Positions 1-13,968 of a DNA stretch of 64,000 bases are shown piece by piece. A program made the translations under genes and the position numbers. The notes under the pieces were generated by a model. It had not been told where the DNA came from and did no database searches. It worked only from the letters and a program-made list of their open reading frames with translations. How positions within the stretch are numbered: the first letter of the stretch is position 1; each line of letters opens with the position of its first letter. The stretch is from Vespa crabro (taxonomy: Eukaryota > Arthropoda > Insecta > Hymenoptera > Vespidae), in the NCBI RefSeq assembly GCF_910589235.1, contig NC_060961.1:5711001-5775000 (forward strand). Reading direction: 5' to 3'.

Positions 1-236
1 AGGAAATTGGTGCCGGACGTTTCTTCTCGCTCAGGAACGGTGAAATCTTCTCTAGCAAAAGGCTGACTTGCCTCCTTTCAATTAACGCCTATCCCATCCC
101 TCCGAAGAAAATTTCCTCCCCCTTTTCCCTTTGTTCCGAGAGCGTACTCGATGAAGAGTTCTATGACCTTCGAGACTCGGCCTCGACGTCGAGAAGATAC
201 CTACTCTCAGATAGAGACAGCAAGAGAAAGAAAGAC

Positions 237-297
<61 letters not shown>

Positions 298-3200
298 AGA
301 CAAAGAGAGAGTAGCTTGGAAGAAAATAGGAGGACGAAGAAGAAGCGAAAAAGACAGAGAAAGAGTGAGAGAGAGAGAGAGAGAGAGAGAATGAGATAGA
401 GGGAGAAAGAGAGAGGGCCAGGAAGAAAAGTCTTTATCATGGTGAAGGAACTTGGCAGGGGTTGCTGAATTCACGATGGAGAAGCCAATGGAAAGAAGAG
501 GAAGATGTAGAGAAGAGTAGTAGAATAAGAATAAGAGGAAAAAGAAAGTGGAGAAGGAGAGGAAGTAGTAGAAGGTAAAGGTGAGGAAGAAAGGATATAT
601 CCACAGGAGGAGTCTCTATGTGTTATGGGGTTTTCACGGGTTCTCGAGAAATTTGCATACAGAGCATCTGTCACCAGCCCCTTAGCCGGCTTCGGCTATT
701 CTCAACTCAGAATATCTCCCGGCGCGGATCTATGGGATAATGGGGACCATTCTTATGGTAAACCTGCTTAGGGGTGCCTTGTTATTCGTTCTACGCCGTC
801 ACCTACAGCCGAACGTTTCGCGATACATTTCGCGGAGGGAACTGAGAACCCAGCTCGCACACGTTTAAGACGTTCGACTTTACTATGACGGTTTGTGTTG
901 GTACAAGTGATTACGGGAGTAGCTTTTACCCCTTCTCTATGGGATTCTTAATGATTCTCATCTTTCCCTCTCTCTCTCTCACTCTTTCTCTCTCTCACAC
1001 ACATCAGTCTAGTAGAAACTTCTACGATCATCGCGTACCATGGTTTACCGCATAATTTAGAATTATATTGGTGTCATTCAAGTTCACAAGAACCTTTGAT
1101 TTCATTTCAATGTATGCTCTTCTATCAACGAACTATCGAAACGTAAGAAATTGAAACGTACGTCGATCAATCGTAATCCTAGTACCTACGTACGGATATG
1201 ATCAATAGTATCGAGAAAGAGAGAGAGAAAGAGAGTAAGCATCGTTGCTCGAAGGAATCATTATAGTTGTTGAACTTGACTGTAATCGATCGCCGCAAGT
1301 CACGAAATTTCACTTTTCCATGTCGACAAAGTTAACTCAAACGTATGTATATAAAAATATACATACACGTAAATACATACCATCGTCACTTTTTTCTTTT
1401 CCCTTTCCTTCTATCAAGTTTTCTCACTTTCACTTTCCCCTTTACCCTTCTCCCTACTACTACTACTACTACTACTATTACTACTACATACTACTGTTTA
1501 TGATATAGCAGCGAACTTTCGATCATTTCTCCGCTAAAGCTAAGACGAAGACCTAAACCCTTATCCAAAGTCACCTGTTCCTTCCACTATCATTACGTGG
1601 CTAGTGATGGTGTATGCAGCCAAGCAACACCCCATCCCTGTTCCTTCCCGCCTATCCACCCCCTCCTATTCCTCTACCCTTCTACCCTTCACCGAAAATG
1701 GTTTTCCAAGCACGAACACGCCCGGAGCCCATTGAAATTCACCGCGAATCTCGCTTTCCATCTCTATTCCTGTCGGAGAAGTCGAGGTAGGATGAGAGAT
1801 AGAGAGATAGAGATGGAAAGAGAGAGAGAGAGAGAGAGAGAGAGTGATAAAGTGATAGAGAGAAAGAGAGAGAGAGAGAGAAAGAGAAAGAGAGAGAATT
1901 GTGCTTTGATCCAGAGAAGAAGAGCCAAACGTAGACACCCTTTGCTTACCTATATAGGTTACCTATTCGCGGCTGTTTTGCTCTCGAGGCACATCCGCCT
2001 TTGTCCGCGACGCCCTTTAATTTAGCGTTCCACTCCGAATCCTCCCTCTCGATTCTCATATATATATATATATATCTTTCTCTCTTTCTATCACTCTATC
2101 ATCCTCTCTCTCTCTCTTTATCCGTCTCTCTATCTCTGCCTCTGTCTCTCTTTTCTTTCGTCTCATCTTGTCTTTTCCATCACGAATCGATTTCTACGAT
2201 AGTAACTTCATCTTCTTTTTCTTCTTCTTCTTTTTGTTCTTCTTCTTCTTCTTCTTGTCGATCTTCTTCTTGATTCGCGATGCCAAAACGTTGCACGTAA
2301 TATCACGAGAGATACAGGAGGTATTAATACAACCAATAAAAATGTATTATACTCTGATATATCACAAGGATAAATGATTTTCTTTCCTTTTTTTCGTTCT
2401 TTTTTTTCTTTTCATTTTTCTCTTTTTTTTCCTTTTTCTTTTTGATATTTTGTTTTTCCTTTTTTTTTTTTTAATATATACGTGTAAAAAAATCCCATAG
2501 ATACTGTTTGTCATAAGTCGGGCCTTTATTTCTCAAACCAGACGTGAATGAGTTTAACGCGAGTTTGACGCGGCCGAGCTCGTTTCGACCCTTCGAAAGA
2601 TATAGAGAAAGAGAAAAGGGAGTGAGGTGGGAGGCAGGGTCGAGGGAGAGAGTGGGGTTGGACTCTCGACCTCTCGAGGGAGGAAATTCTCTGCCCCTCG
2701 GCCCGTGAGAGAGCACATAGTGCGGGGTAGCCAGGAAGGGTGAAAAATTGCAGCGACTTATTAAACGGAAAACTTGGCCGTCCGGGACGGGACCGTGCTT
2801 TCTCCTCCTCCTCCTCCTCCTCCTCCTCATCCTCTCAGTCCCTCTCGGTCCTTCCCTCGCTCTTTCTCTCTCTTTCTCTCTCTCTCTCTCTCTGTATTTC
2901 TGTCCCCCACTTCGCCATATTTCTCACGCACTTTCCATGATATATCTATACCCATCGGCTAAAGAAAGTTCTGACGAGAACACGAGACTATGCCGCACTG
3001 TTATTATAACGAATGAATTATCGAGTTACTCTTTCACAGTTTCTATCTCATTCTCATTACTCGATGATCAATGGGAACGTTTAAATACACTTGTTTTCTT
3101 TTTCTATTTCTTTTTTCTATTTCTTTCCTTTTCTTTCCTTTTTCTCACCTGAAAGAAATATCATAAAAATGGCACAAGTACCTAACTAACAACAACGTGA

Positions 3201-3400
3201 TGACCAACACGTCCTCACCGATGATTAATCATTCTCATTCGGCATTACCTTGCTTTCAAGGTGAATTCCTTTTCTGATAATTCGAACCACTCGTTAACGA
3301 CGGCTATGACCGGCAAATTAGTTTTCGAATGCACCGAGACACCAGTGGAAATTCTTAAAATGGTACCTTCATTCTTTCTCTCTCTTTCTCTCTCTCTATC

Positions 3401-3453
<53 letters not shown>

Positions 3454-3617
3454 TGTTTTCGATAAATCAATCCATCTTCTTGCATTAATAAATTGAATTC
3501 AATCGTTCCAATATATTCCGTCGAACATTCGATCATTTTAATTGGATAAAAGAGAAGTTTGATTAATTGGATTACAAAAAAAAAAGTTGATTTTTATATT
3601 TAATGCATTTATATTAA

Positions 3618-3694
<77 letters not shown>

Positions 3695-4534
3695 TCGCTT
3701 TCCTTCTCTCTCCCATTCATTTTATATATTAACTATATTTAGTTAAATTTTTATTACAATCGATAACAAGTGGTTAACAAATCGATCTCTATCGAGGAAA
3801 CTTGATATATTTAACGCTACTGATCTAAACGTCCCCCCCCCGCCCCCATCTGTAACTACATGTCCCGATATAATAAGATATCGATACGTAATAATTACGT
3901 AGTTATCTGGAAATAATCTTAGTATCTGCAATAAGTAAGAAAAATGTCCGATCTGGAAGGAAAGTTATAATGAAATACGTGGTTATACAAAAAAAAAGAA
4001 AATAATAAAAAAGAGAGAAAAGAAAATAAAGGAAAAATAAGAAAAAGGAATGACCAAATTAAAGGAAAAAAAATAGAGAAAGGAAAGAAAACAGAAAAGA
4101 AAATAATAAAAGCGACGAACATACGAACATACTCATCATCATCGTCGTTTATCTTAAAGGAAGTTGAAAGAACGTGACGGACGATTACGAAGTGTTAGTG
4201 AAACGAGAGCAATATGCCCTAAGAACGAAGAATCTCGTTTTATAACCAAGAAGGGTGGAGAAAGTCGAACGTTTCTCTTACGTAGCAGTACACTAGCTAT
4301 CCCTCCCTGTTATACCTCTACCATCATACCTCTACCACCTTCTCCCCACCCCCCTCACCGCCTCCACCTCCCTGGCTCCCCACCACCACTTTCACAGTTT
4401 GGCGTGGCTTTCCAGATAATTCGAGACGATAAGCCCGTCACCGATGAGAGGGTTTATCGTCGGAGGGGAGCTTCGACGACAGGGTAAGACTATTCCGTAG
4501 GAAAAGATTCAAAGTAACAAAAAGAGAGAAAGAG

Positions 4535-4578
<44 letters not shown>

Positions 4579-5047
4579 CGATAGGGTGTGGGTGTTCCTT
4601 GCGTAAGTAAAGAGCTACCTGAAAGAGGAGGATCTTCAGAGCGAGCTTTAAGCCTGCACGCTCGTAAATCGCACTCGTCCGTATCCTCATTCCTCTTGGC
4701 ACCCGATTGGCTCGACCGATCGATCCGAAAACGAGCCACTATCTCTTTCTTTCTTCCTTTCTTTCTTTCTCACACACACATACACACACTCTCTCTCTCT
4801 CTTTTTCTCTCTCCTTCTCTCTCTCTCTCTCTCTTTCTCTTTAGTTTAAATTGGAAGATAAGAAAAGATGAAACCTGTGTGGGTTTATGCGTGTATGTTT
4901 GTGTATAAGCGTACGAGCGAGCCTATGAGAATAAGTCTGTAAGTTTTGTGAGAGTGTGTTCAGAAAGGATGATTGTGTCGAGAGAGGGAGAAAATTTTTA
5001 TTCGATAGAATCTAAATGATATATTTTGAAAATGATCTCAACATTCA

Positions 5048-5101
<54 letters not shown>

Positions 5102-5267
5102 CTCTCTCATTCGTTCGTTCGTTCATTCGTTCGTTCGTTCATTTATTCGGTCGCTCTTTCATCTAAAATTGGAAGATAAGATAAAATAAAGAAAATTTTT
5201 CTTCGATAAAACCTAAATGATATTTATACCTTGAAAATGGTATTGAAAACGTATCTCAATATTTTTT

Positions 5268-5299
<32 letters not shown>

Positions 5300-5947
5300 G
5301 TTTCTTATTTTCTTTTAAAGATCATTTGATTCTATCAAATGCGAGGTAATGCAGGAGATACTTAATAATTATGATCGCATTATTCACATTAGACTCGTTT
5401 TGTTGAAATTAACAGGGAGACTCGTTTTCATGTTAAAATCTAAGGATACGTGGAAACAGAACCGGTCCGGTAGGCTTGTCTCGAAGCGCATAGAAGTGAA
5501 CAAAGTAGAGCTCCCTCGGTCGTTAACCGGTTACCAAACGATCGAGAAAAAACTTATGGCTCTTCGATGTCACGCCGTTCTAAAGCTTAGATTCGTTTCT
5601 ATGGAAAATTTTTCTTCGCACGATTTTCTTAATAAATCTATTTCATTACGTTGATCGATTTCTCGGAACGACAAAAACAATGACACGTCTGTACACACCA
5701 ATGAAACTAACAAAAAGAAAGAGAACAACGTTCCAACATTGAACATATTCATTCATGAAGTCGAAGTTGTCTGATAAGAATCAGATAATATTTATCGATG
5801 AGACAAGCTCTCTGCCTCTCTCTCTCTCTTTCTATTTTCCTTTTTTTTCGTAAATTCCTCGAACGATTTCTTATAGGAAATAAGAACGTTAAAGTCATAC
5901 AATAAAGATTATTACCAAAACAGCGAGAGAGATAGAAATATATAAAT

Positions 5948-6003
<56 letters not shown>

Positions 6004-6072
6004 GAAGAGACAGTGAAGAAAGATAAATAAAGATAGATAGATAGTGAGAAAGAGATAAAGAGAGATAAAGAG

Positions 6073-6105
<33 letters not shown>

Positions 6106-6381
6106 AACGGATAGAAAGAAAGAGAAGGAGTAGAACTTGGTTATGAAGAAAAGACGGTATTCAAGCAGAACGATTCCTTTCCCGGAGTCAAGTTTATTCT
6201 TCGGAATGGGAGATCCTCAAGAGAAGGTACCACGATCTCCAGAGCAAGGTTCCTGGCCGGTGCTCGCAAGAGAGGCCGGTTGGTTGCCTGTCGACCGGCC
6301 ACGTTTTTTGTCCGACCAGTCGTCCTCTCTCCGCACAGTTCTCTCTCTCTCTCTCTCTATCTCTCTCTTTCTCTCTTTCTT

Positions 6382-6420
<39 letters not shown>

Positions 6421-6650
6421 CTCTCTTTCTCTTTACTTGCAGAACGTCCGTATCAAGAACCTCCAGTGTAAAACGCGAGCAATTTGATCGGCGATCCATC
6501 CTCGTACAGGGACTGTTGCTGTTGCTCCGCTGCTGTAACTGTTGGCTCTGCTGGCTTCGATCGACTTCTAGAGAGTTAACGTCGCATTCATTGGCTATCC
6601 TCCTTTCATAACAAATATACACACGAACGTGTACAAGTACACGTAGGTCA
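1..6650. other. Noncoding, microsatellite-rich region
   Basis: No supported gene. The stretch consists of AT-rich unique sequence broken by polypurine/polypyrimidine tracts: GA runs near 238-292, 367-396, 1820-1845, 4536-4570 and 5945-6000; CT runs near 2880-2893, 3376-3440, 3621-3690 (an uninterrupted 70 bp), 5050-5095 and 6340-6425; TAC triplets at 1455-1492; CTT at 2213-2265 and CTC at 2805-2828. A TTCG/TTCA tetranucleotide block lies at 5110-5150. Long open frames here translate almost entirely to Ser-Leu, Arg-Glu or Ser-Phe dipeptides and are repeat artefacts. More complex islands (670-900, 4160-4480, 5400-5660, 6180-6340, 6440-6620) show no recognisable protein. Confidence 0.8.
3621..3690. 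repeat. (CT)n microsatellite, uninterrupted 70 bp
   Basis: Perfect TC dinucleotide array flanked by AT-rich sequence, one of the two longest pure arrays of this class in the window. Read on the minus strand it is a GAGAG array, the sequence recognised by GAGA-factor-type proteins in insects; any such role here is inference. Confidence 0.97.
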
Positions 6651-8309
6651 ACCTATTCATAATGTTATTATACATCTATATGTATATACATACATACGTA
6701 TGTATGTAAACATAGAATGTACGTATATTGATATCGAACGTCTAAATTATTCTATTATAAATTATTTCGTTGTGTCTTTATCATAATTTCTGATAATTTC
6801 TAAAATAAAAGACGACCATTAAAATCATTTTAATCGATCAATCAATGAATTTAAAAGTATTTCAATATTTGTTTTCTTATATTCTCTTACAGGTAGATAT
6901 TTATTTATTTATTTCTTTTTTTTTTTTTTTTTTTGATTGAATTTGAGAGATTGTAATTTAATATAAGAATATTTGTGCTATGTATAGACTGAAGGATTAC
7001 TTCTTGTTTCTCTTTTTCTTTTTTGTTTTTTCTTTTGTTACAAAATTTTTCAATCGAAATAGCAAAATTCCCCTTTAAAATTTTGATGGGATAAAGATTT
7101 TATAAAGTTTTGTTATAAAAAAAATGTGATTTAGTTGGCAAATAATTTTTGAAGTATTATATAAAATCGTTTTCAAACGTTAGAAATAAATAAAATGTAA
7201 TAAATAAAAATCAAAGTACAATGTACCGGGATGCAAAAAAGTTATTACATGTTATATGCTTGATTTGAAAAAAAAAAAGGAAGAAAGAATAAAAGAAAGA
7301 AAAAAATAAAGAAAGAAAGAAAAAGAAAAGAACAGAAAAAAAAGAATAGAGAACATTATATTTTAGACTTCTTATTTTATCAAAACCACAAATGATAGTA
7401 AAGGGAAAAACTTTACGAGTCATCTTCGCATACCTTTCACTGCATCCTACATGTGTTTTTATTGCGTTTCTTTAATGCAATACTTTGTAAAAGGTCACTT
7501 CCATAATATTATATGGATATTTTCTTTGAGCACAAAAATTATTGAATTACAAATCACACATTTGTTACTAAATGCCATTATTTACGAGAGAAAAAAAAAA
7601 CAGTGTTGCAATATACTTGTAGATGTTCAAATAACATAAATAACTCAGTTCAACATAGATATATAATATTATTTATTTCGAAGAATTATAATTTAGAATT
7701 AATTTAGAATTATAATTTTGTCTGTTAATCAATTATTCGATTAAAAATATTTCATTACGCTATCATCGATTAGAATATTCGTTTTACGTTAATCGACACG
7801 ATTATTATTAAATAATCGTTATCAGGTTTGATAATTATCAGAGAATACTATAACACGTTTAATTACGCGTTAAAATTTATAATGTTATAATTTGTTACAA
7901 TTTATTTATACTTGAAAGATTTCCTTTCATATTGTACATGACATATTCGAAAAAAAAGAATTACTTACAATTTCAAAATTTCTAATGATTTAAATAATTC
8001 ACATTGATTTATTAATTAAAATTTAAATTGAAATAAAACATAATTGAATATTTCAGAAGAAAATATAAATGGAACATTTGCAAATCAATTCAAACAATTG
8101 TAATAAGAATTTATTATTAGAATTAAAATTCTTTTTGTTTTTTGTTTTTAAGTCGAATATTATATATCAAAAAATGCGGTAAATATACATAAAGAGATAA
8201 TTTATATCTCGTTCTATTTAAAAATATAAGAAAATATGTTCTATTTAATAATATAAGAAAATTGATGTTTTTTTCGTATTTGTACTAATTATGAGAATAT
8301 TACATACGT

Positions 8310-8347
<38 letters not shown>

Positions 8348-10443
8348 GTATGTCATCGAAGTTTCTTTAAATGTGCCTAAATAATTATATTATCGTGAAA
8401 TGATAAACTGAGATCAACATTAACATAAACATTTCGAAAATTATATTCTTGATAACCAATTAATTTTTATCAGAATATTTTATACTTCCAAGCAAATATT
8501 TCTTTTTTGAATATTTTTTTATAACATTGCAACACAACGAAGATATTTTAAGTTTTAGTTTTAACTAATTCATCATAAATGTCTAAGCAAATATCTCACG
8601 ACTGATTGAAGTTACAAGAAATTTTAATCAGAGAAATTTGTACGGCTCTAAGTTAACAACAACAAAGTGCATGTAAATAAATTTTTTTTCTTTTTATTGT
8701 TGACCTTTTCTAATTGCGAAGGTCAACGTAGTTTTTTTTTTCTTTTTTTTTTAGATGGATACCTATAATCCTTTTTCTTTTTTCGTTTATATATTTATAT
8801 AATAGCGATTACGTGCAATAGAAATCGTACAAATGAAAGATTACTTATGCATTAAAATTAATTACGATAAAGATTACTATCGTGGATGTTGTTTACGAGA
8901 TAATCAAACAATCAGCATCTTGAATATTAAAGTAATTGATTTTTCATACAAGAATTTGAGAATCAATCGTTATAGTTATATGTATAATATAAAACATTTT
9001 AATATAAAATATTATTATATAAAATATTTTTAAATCAATTATATTGAACAGGATGACTGACTTAATTTATAAATAATATATTTTTATAGTATGTATTATA
9101 GTATAGCACGTATCTGTGTTAATAAATCATTAAAACTATCTCGAAAAATGTTTCAAATAAAATTTATCCTGTTTCGGAGGAAGGGAGGAGGAGAAGGAGG
9201 AGAGAAGAGGGGAAGTAAGGAGGGAGGAGGTGGACATATTGAAGAGTGGTCACAAATCTTCTCGTACGGTGGACGTGCTTCCGAGATTTCAAGGTGAACC
9301 TTTGCTTTCTTTTACTTGACCTTGAACTACCTTGAAAGATCAAAGTGTTATAGCCAATGAATTCGTCTCGGAATGAGTTATATACGCCTACCTAAATAAA
9401 AACTTATAGTTCCGCATGAAAAAAAAAAAAAAGAAGAAACACAAAAATCACCTTGAAATCTCAGAAACGCACGTGTGTGTGTGTGTGTGTGTATGTGTGA
9501 GCCGTTCACAAGTCAAATCGATTGTCTCCACTTTTTGAATTTAAAAAAAAATTTTTCTTTTTTTAAATTTTTTTAAATTGAATTGTCAAAACACTAAATG
9601 GAATTCTCACTTTTTATAATCATAATAAATTTCCCTAATTCCCGTTATTTAATATCATTAAGTAATAAAATTTTTTTTCGGCCATCGAATGAAAAATAAT
9701 TTCTTTCAGTAATAAGTATTATTCTAAGGCTATTCTATCTTATTCACTTTATATATCATTAAATGAAAACTATGTACATACATACGTTTACATTAATACA
9801 TTTTACAATGTTCCTACGAATTTATATTTTAAAGGGAAATTTTTAAAAATAATTTTTATTATTTCGTTATACATTCCTCCAGTTTTTCTTTTATGAAGTT
9901 AATAACGGTATTGACAGGTATATAAATTTTTCTTTTTTAATTATTTTTTTGTCGTTCTTTTTCATTAAAAAATTAATTTCGTCGCGTTATTTAATGATTA
10001 AAAAAAAAATAAATAAATAAATAAAAGGAAAAGAATAAATAAAAAGGAAAAGTATGAACTTTTTTTTAGGATTTAAAATTAATAATCTTTAACGATTTCA
10101 ATTATAAAACGTTCGTAAAACGTTAATGTGTGCCACGCTGTTATATTATATCCTTTGTTTGTTGCTTCTGTTACGTAGACGTTGATCGTGAAAGCGAAGG
10201 GCAAAAGCGTTTGATGTATCAAGAAATATCCTCGTTCCTTCCTTCCTACCTTCCTTTCTATCTTTCCTCTTCCTTTCGTTTCTTTTTAACGTTTTTCTTA
10301 ACCATTCCCAAGCGCACTCGCATTCGTGTTTGTGAAGCACTCGGTTAAAAAGGAGAAGCTGGATAGATATCTCGATAATCGCGAGAGATGCCTTCGCGTA
10401 TCGCATTAACGACAACTCGCTTATAAGAGAGAAAGAGAGATAA

Positions 10444-10474
<31 letters not shown>

Positions 10475-11123
10475 AAGAGAATAAGAAGGAAAAAGAAAGA
10501 AAGATATATACTTGCTCACGGTAAATCATCGATGATATTAACCTTCTTACCAATCGAGTAAATTATATTACGTTCGCGCTTATTTATATGAAGAAACTGA
10601 ATGATCCTTTCGAATGATCTCTCTCGTATCAATTGAAAAAATATATATAAAAAGCGAAATTACGAGAATTTATATGTAACTTCTGCATGAAACCCCATTA
10701 GTATGAGATAACAAAAACTATTTAACATGATTATGATAGAATTGTTACGATCGTAATAATGGATAATTAATTATAATCATGTTAATTGATGGAATAAGGC
10801 TTAAAAAAAATAGACTTCGATAGACGTATACACTTACACACACACACGCACGCGCGCGCGCACACACACATACACACAATAATAAATATAAAATATATAA
10901 ATAAATAAATTGAATATATATTAGTATGAAATGTATAAATATTTATATGCTTCGTACAAAAGATACTATATAATTTCATTAAAATTATTTAATCAAAGCA
11001 ATACTTTAATTACGTTTCAATAAGCTCTATATCTTATTAAAACCTTATCGTATCGGACTCATTGATTTATTTGATCTATTCAATCAGAAATGATTATTAT
11101 ATGATTAAAAGATATCGAGAGCA

Positions 11124-11156
<33 letters not shown>

Positions 11157-11375
11157 TAAACAGAAAAATCAGATTAAAAAAGAGACAGATTTATTAAAGG
11201 TAACCGGCCTTGATTCGTGTAGGCTCTCGTTCGATTTCATCTTCGTTATCGATAAATCGTGACACTAACAAGTCGTCGTCTTAAATCTTCGAGACGATTT
11301 TCAAAGAAATAATACGATGTAATCCACGCTTTAACGATTTCATATTACTATTTCTATTACTTCTACTATTATAAC

Positions 11376-11427
<52 letters not shown>

Positions 11428-11714
11428 ATTATTCTTGGAAGATCAATAACGGCTATATTATTATACTTAAAAGTTATGACAAACTTTCTGAATAACCTCG
11501 TGTTAATATTAAAGAGGATGACGAAAGTAAAGGACTGTCGACGAAAGGAGACACAAGGAAGATGAGAAACAACGCCTCGTGAGATTTCGAAGGACCCTTT
11601 GTCCTTCGGGACTACGTTCTCTGGAAAGGAAAGAACGAAGGAAGGAAGAAAGGAAGGAAGGAAGGAAGAAAGGAAATAGGATGAAAAAGGAAAACGAAGA
11701 GGAAGAGAAAGAGA

Positions 11715-11753
<39 letters not shown>

Positions 11754-11865
11754 AGAGAGAGAGAGAAATGAACACAGAGGTCTCTTCCTAACAAACTTAT
11801 CGTCGAAGCTACGGAGTGGTGCTCACCATAGTGGAAGATATACGAATTTCGTCTGTGCCTTGCTA

Positions 11866-11908
<43 letters not shown>

Positions 11909-12220
11909 TATGTGTATATGTATATATGTGTATATCTTTCCATTTCCTACTAATACGAAGAAGACTTTAACTATATCTGTATGTGCGTGTTTGTGTGTGT
12001 CTAAGAGAAAGAAAAAGGGACGCAGAATATTCTTCCTCGTGTCAGTGAGGAAGGAAATACGAAAGGAAGGTACCGTGGAAAACTCACTTTCCGCTTCGAG
12101 TCAGTCCGTCACCCCTCCCGTTGAAAGCTCGAGTATTTCGTCTTTCTTCGAATTTTGTGTGAGGAAAAACCAACATTAGTTCGTCTGGAATCGAAGAAAG
12201 TAAAGAAAGAAGAAATAAAA

Positions 12221-12255
<35 letters not shown>

Positions 12256-12591
12256 TTGGACGGAAGAGAACTCGAGTCACGTAATAACCACTAAAATATC
12301 TGATAAAATCTTTTTTTTACGTGCAAATAGAACACGAATAAAAAAGACATGAGATATTTCGTTTCGATAAGAAAATTGATTTATTTTTCTTATCGAATAG
12401 TAATAGACGATAAAATTACCAAAGTTAAAATATCAATCGAAATTTTGATATTGATAATGATGATTTTCAACAATTCGATTAATATTTCAATGTTATTGGA
12501 TAAATAAAGGAAGGAAGATAAGGAAAAGGAATAAAGAGAACGAAAAAAAGAAATAAACAAAACTGAAAGAAAAACTAAACGAAGCAAAGAA

Positions 12592-12623
<32 letters not shown>

Positions 12624-13937
12624 GAGAAAAGAAGAAATAAAAAATCGACGTTCTCGAATTGAAGATAAGAGGGACGAAAAAAACGGAGAGAAGAAAATCG
12701 AGGGGCAGAGCGAGGAGTTTGTTGGTGAGGAGTGAGGGGGGAGGGGGGAGGTGAAAGAAAAAGTTTTTCTTGTCGCAGAAAAAAGGGGGGAGTGCAAAAG
12801 TAGTCGGTACTCGATCTTACCTCGCGAAAAACTACTCTTTCTACCCTTCTTCCACCACCCTCTACGTCTACCCCTTACTTACCCCCATCCCCTCCCCGTT
12901 ACCTCATCCCTCGCCACGATGGTCACGCTTCGGTCGTCACCCTAAAAATTACCCGAAGTAAAAAACGAGCTAGAATCGCGACAGAGACATCTACGAGGAT
13001 CGAGTCTACCAAATGGAAAGATCATTCGAAGGAAATGGCATTAGAGAAGATAGTAAAGCCTGATCACACCCTTGTTTTTCACCTCTCATAGGATTCAAAT
13101 TACGCGCCCTGATTGAACGATCGATCGAACTTTCTACTGCAAATGATTGCCTTGTCCTCCGTTGTTTCTTTTTCTTTTCTTTTTTCTTTTTTTTTTTTTT
13201 TTTTTAGGAAGAAGTACGTCGTGGAGAAGGTCAATTTCGAACATTTATCGTTTCATATATTATTAACAATGTAAAAAGCTTTATTTTCTGTATTAACGAT
13301 CATCTCGAAATATTCCTACTAATTTGTTTGTCTTACTTTTTGTTTTGTTTGTTATTTTTATTTTTTTTATTTTATTGTTTTTTTCTTTTATTGTTTTGTC
13401 TTTTGATTCATGAACGCGGCCACGGAAAAAAATCTTCTTTTCTTTCGTAAATTTTATGCGTTTCGTAATGAAATTGCGTAAATTTCATTTCTTTTTTTTT
13501 TTCCATCGACGATCGAAAATAAAATCTTTTCATTTTCCGTAAAACGTCACATATTCATTCGAAGTAATATGAATTCTTAATAGATCACTTTGAAAACATA
13601 AAAATATGTATATATATATATATATATTTTTTTTTTTTAATCTTAATCGTTCGCCATTCGATACGAGTGTAAATATATCATTTCTTAAATATAAAAAAAA
13701 AAAATTGAAATAAATTAAAAAAAAAAGAGAAAGGAAAACAATAGATATAAATTAATCATTATAAATGTTAGATTGCTTATCAATGATTATCTATAACTAT
13801 ATCTATATGAATTAATAATATCGTAAAATCATAAATGAACGATCCCAAATATAAGATAATAAATTAATAATCGGAAACATTAGGATCACTTAAATTCAAT
13901 CGAACGTTCCAATTGTAAGAAGAGCGCCAAAAAAAGA

Positions 13938-13968
<31 letters not shown>

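Noticed and set aside
5349..5654. 101-codon plus-strand open frame of normal complexity
   Set aside because: Not repeat-driven, but no motif, no splice sites in phase and no partner exons; compatible with chance.
6437..6499. Possible minus-strand first exon (MDRRSNCSRFTLEVLDTDVLQ) ending at GTAAAG
   Set aside because: The same bases read on the plus strand form a CT-tract acceptor (TTACTTGCAG), so the splice signal is ambiguous. The translation has no recognised relatives and no partner exon.
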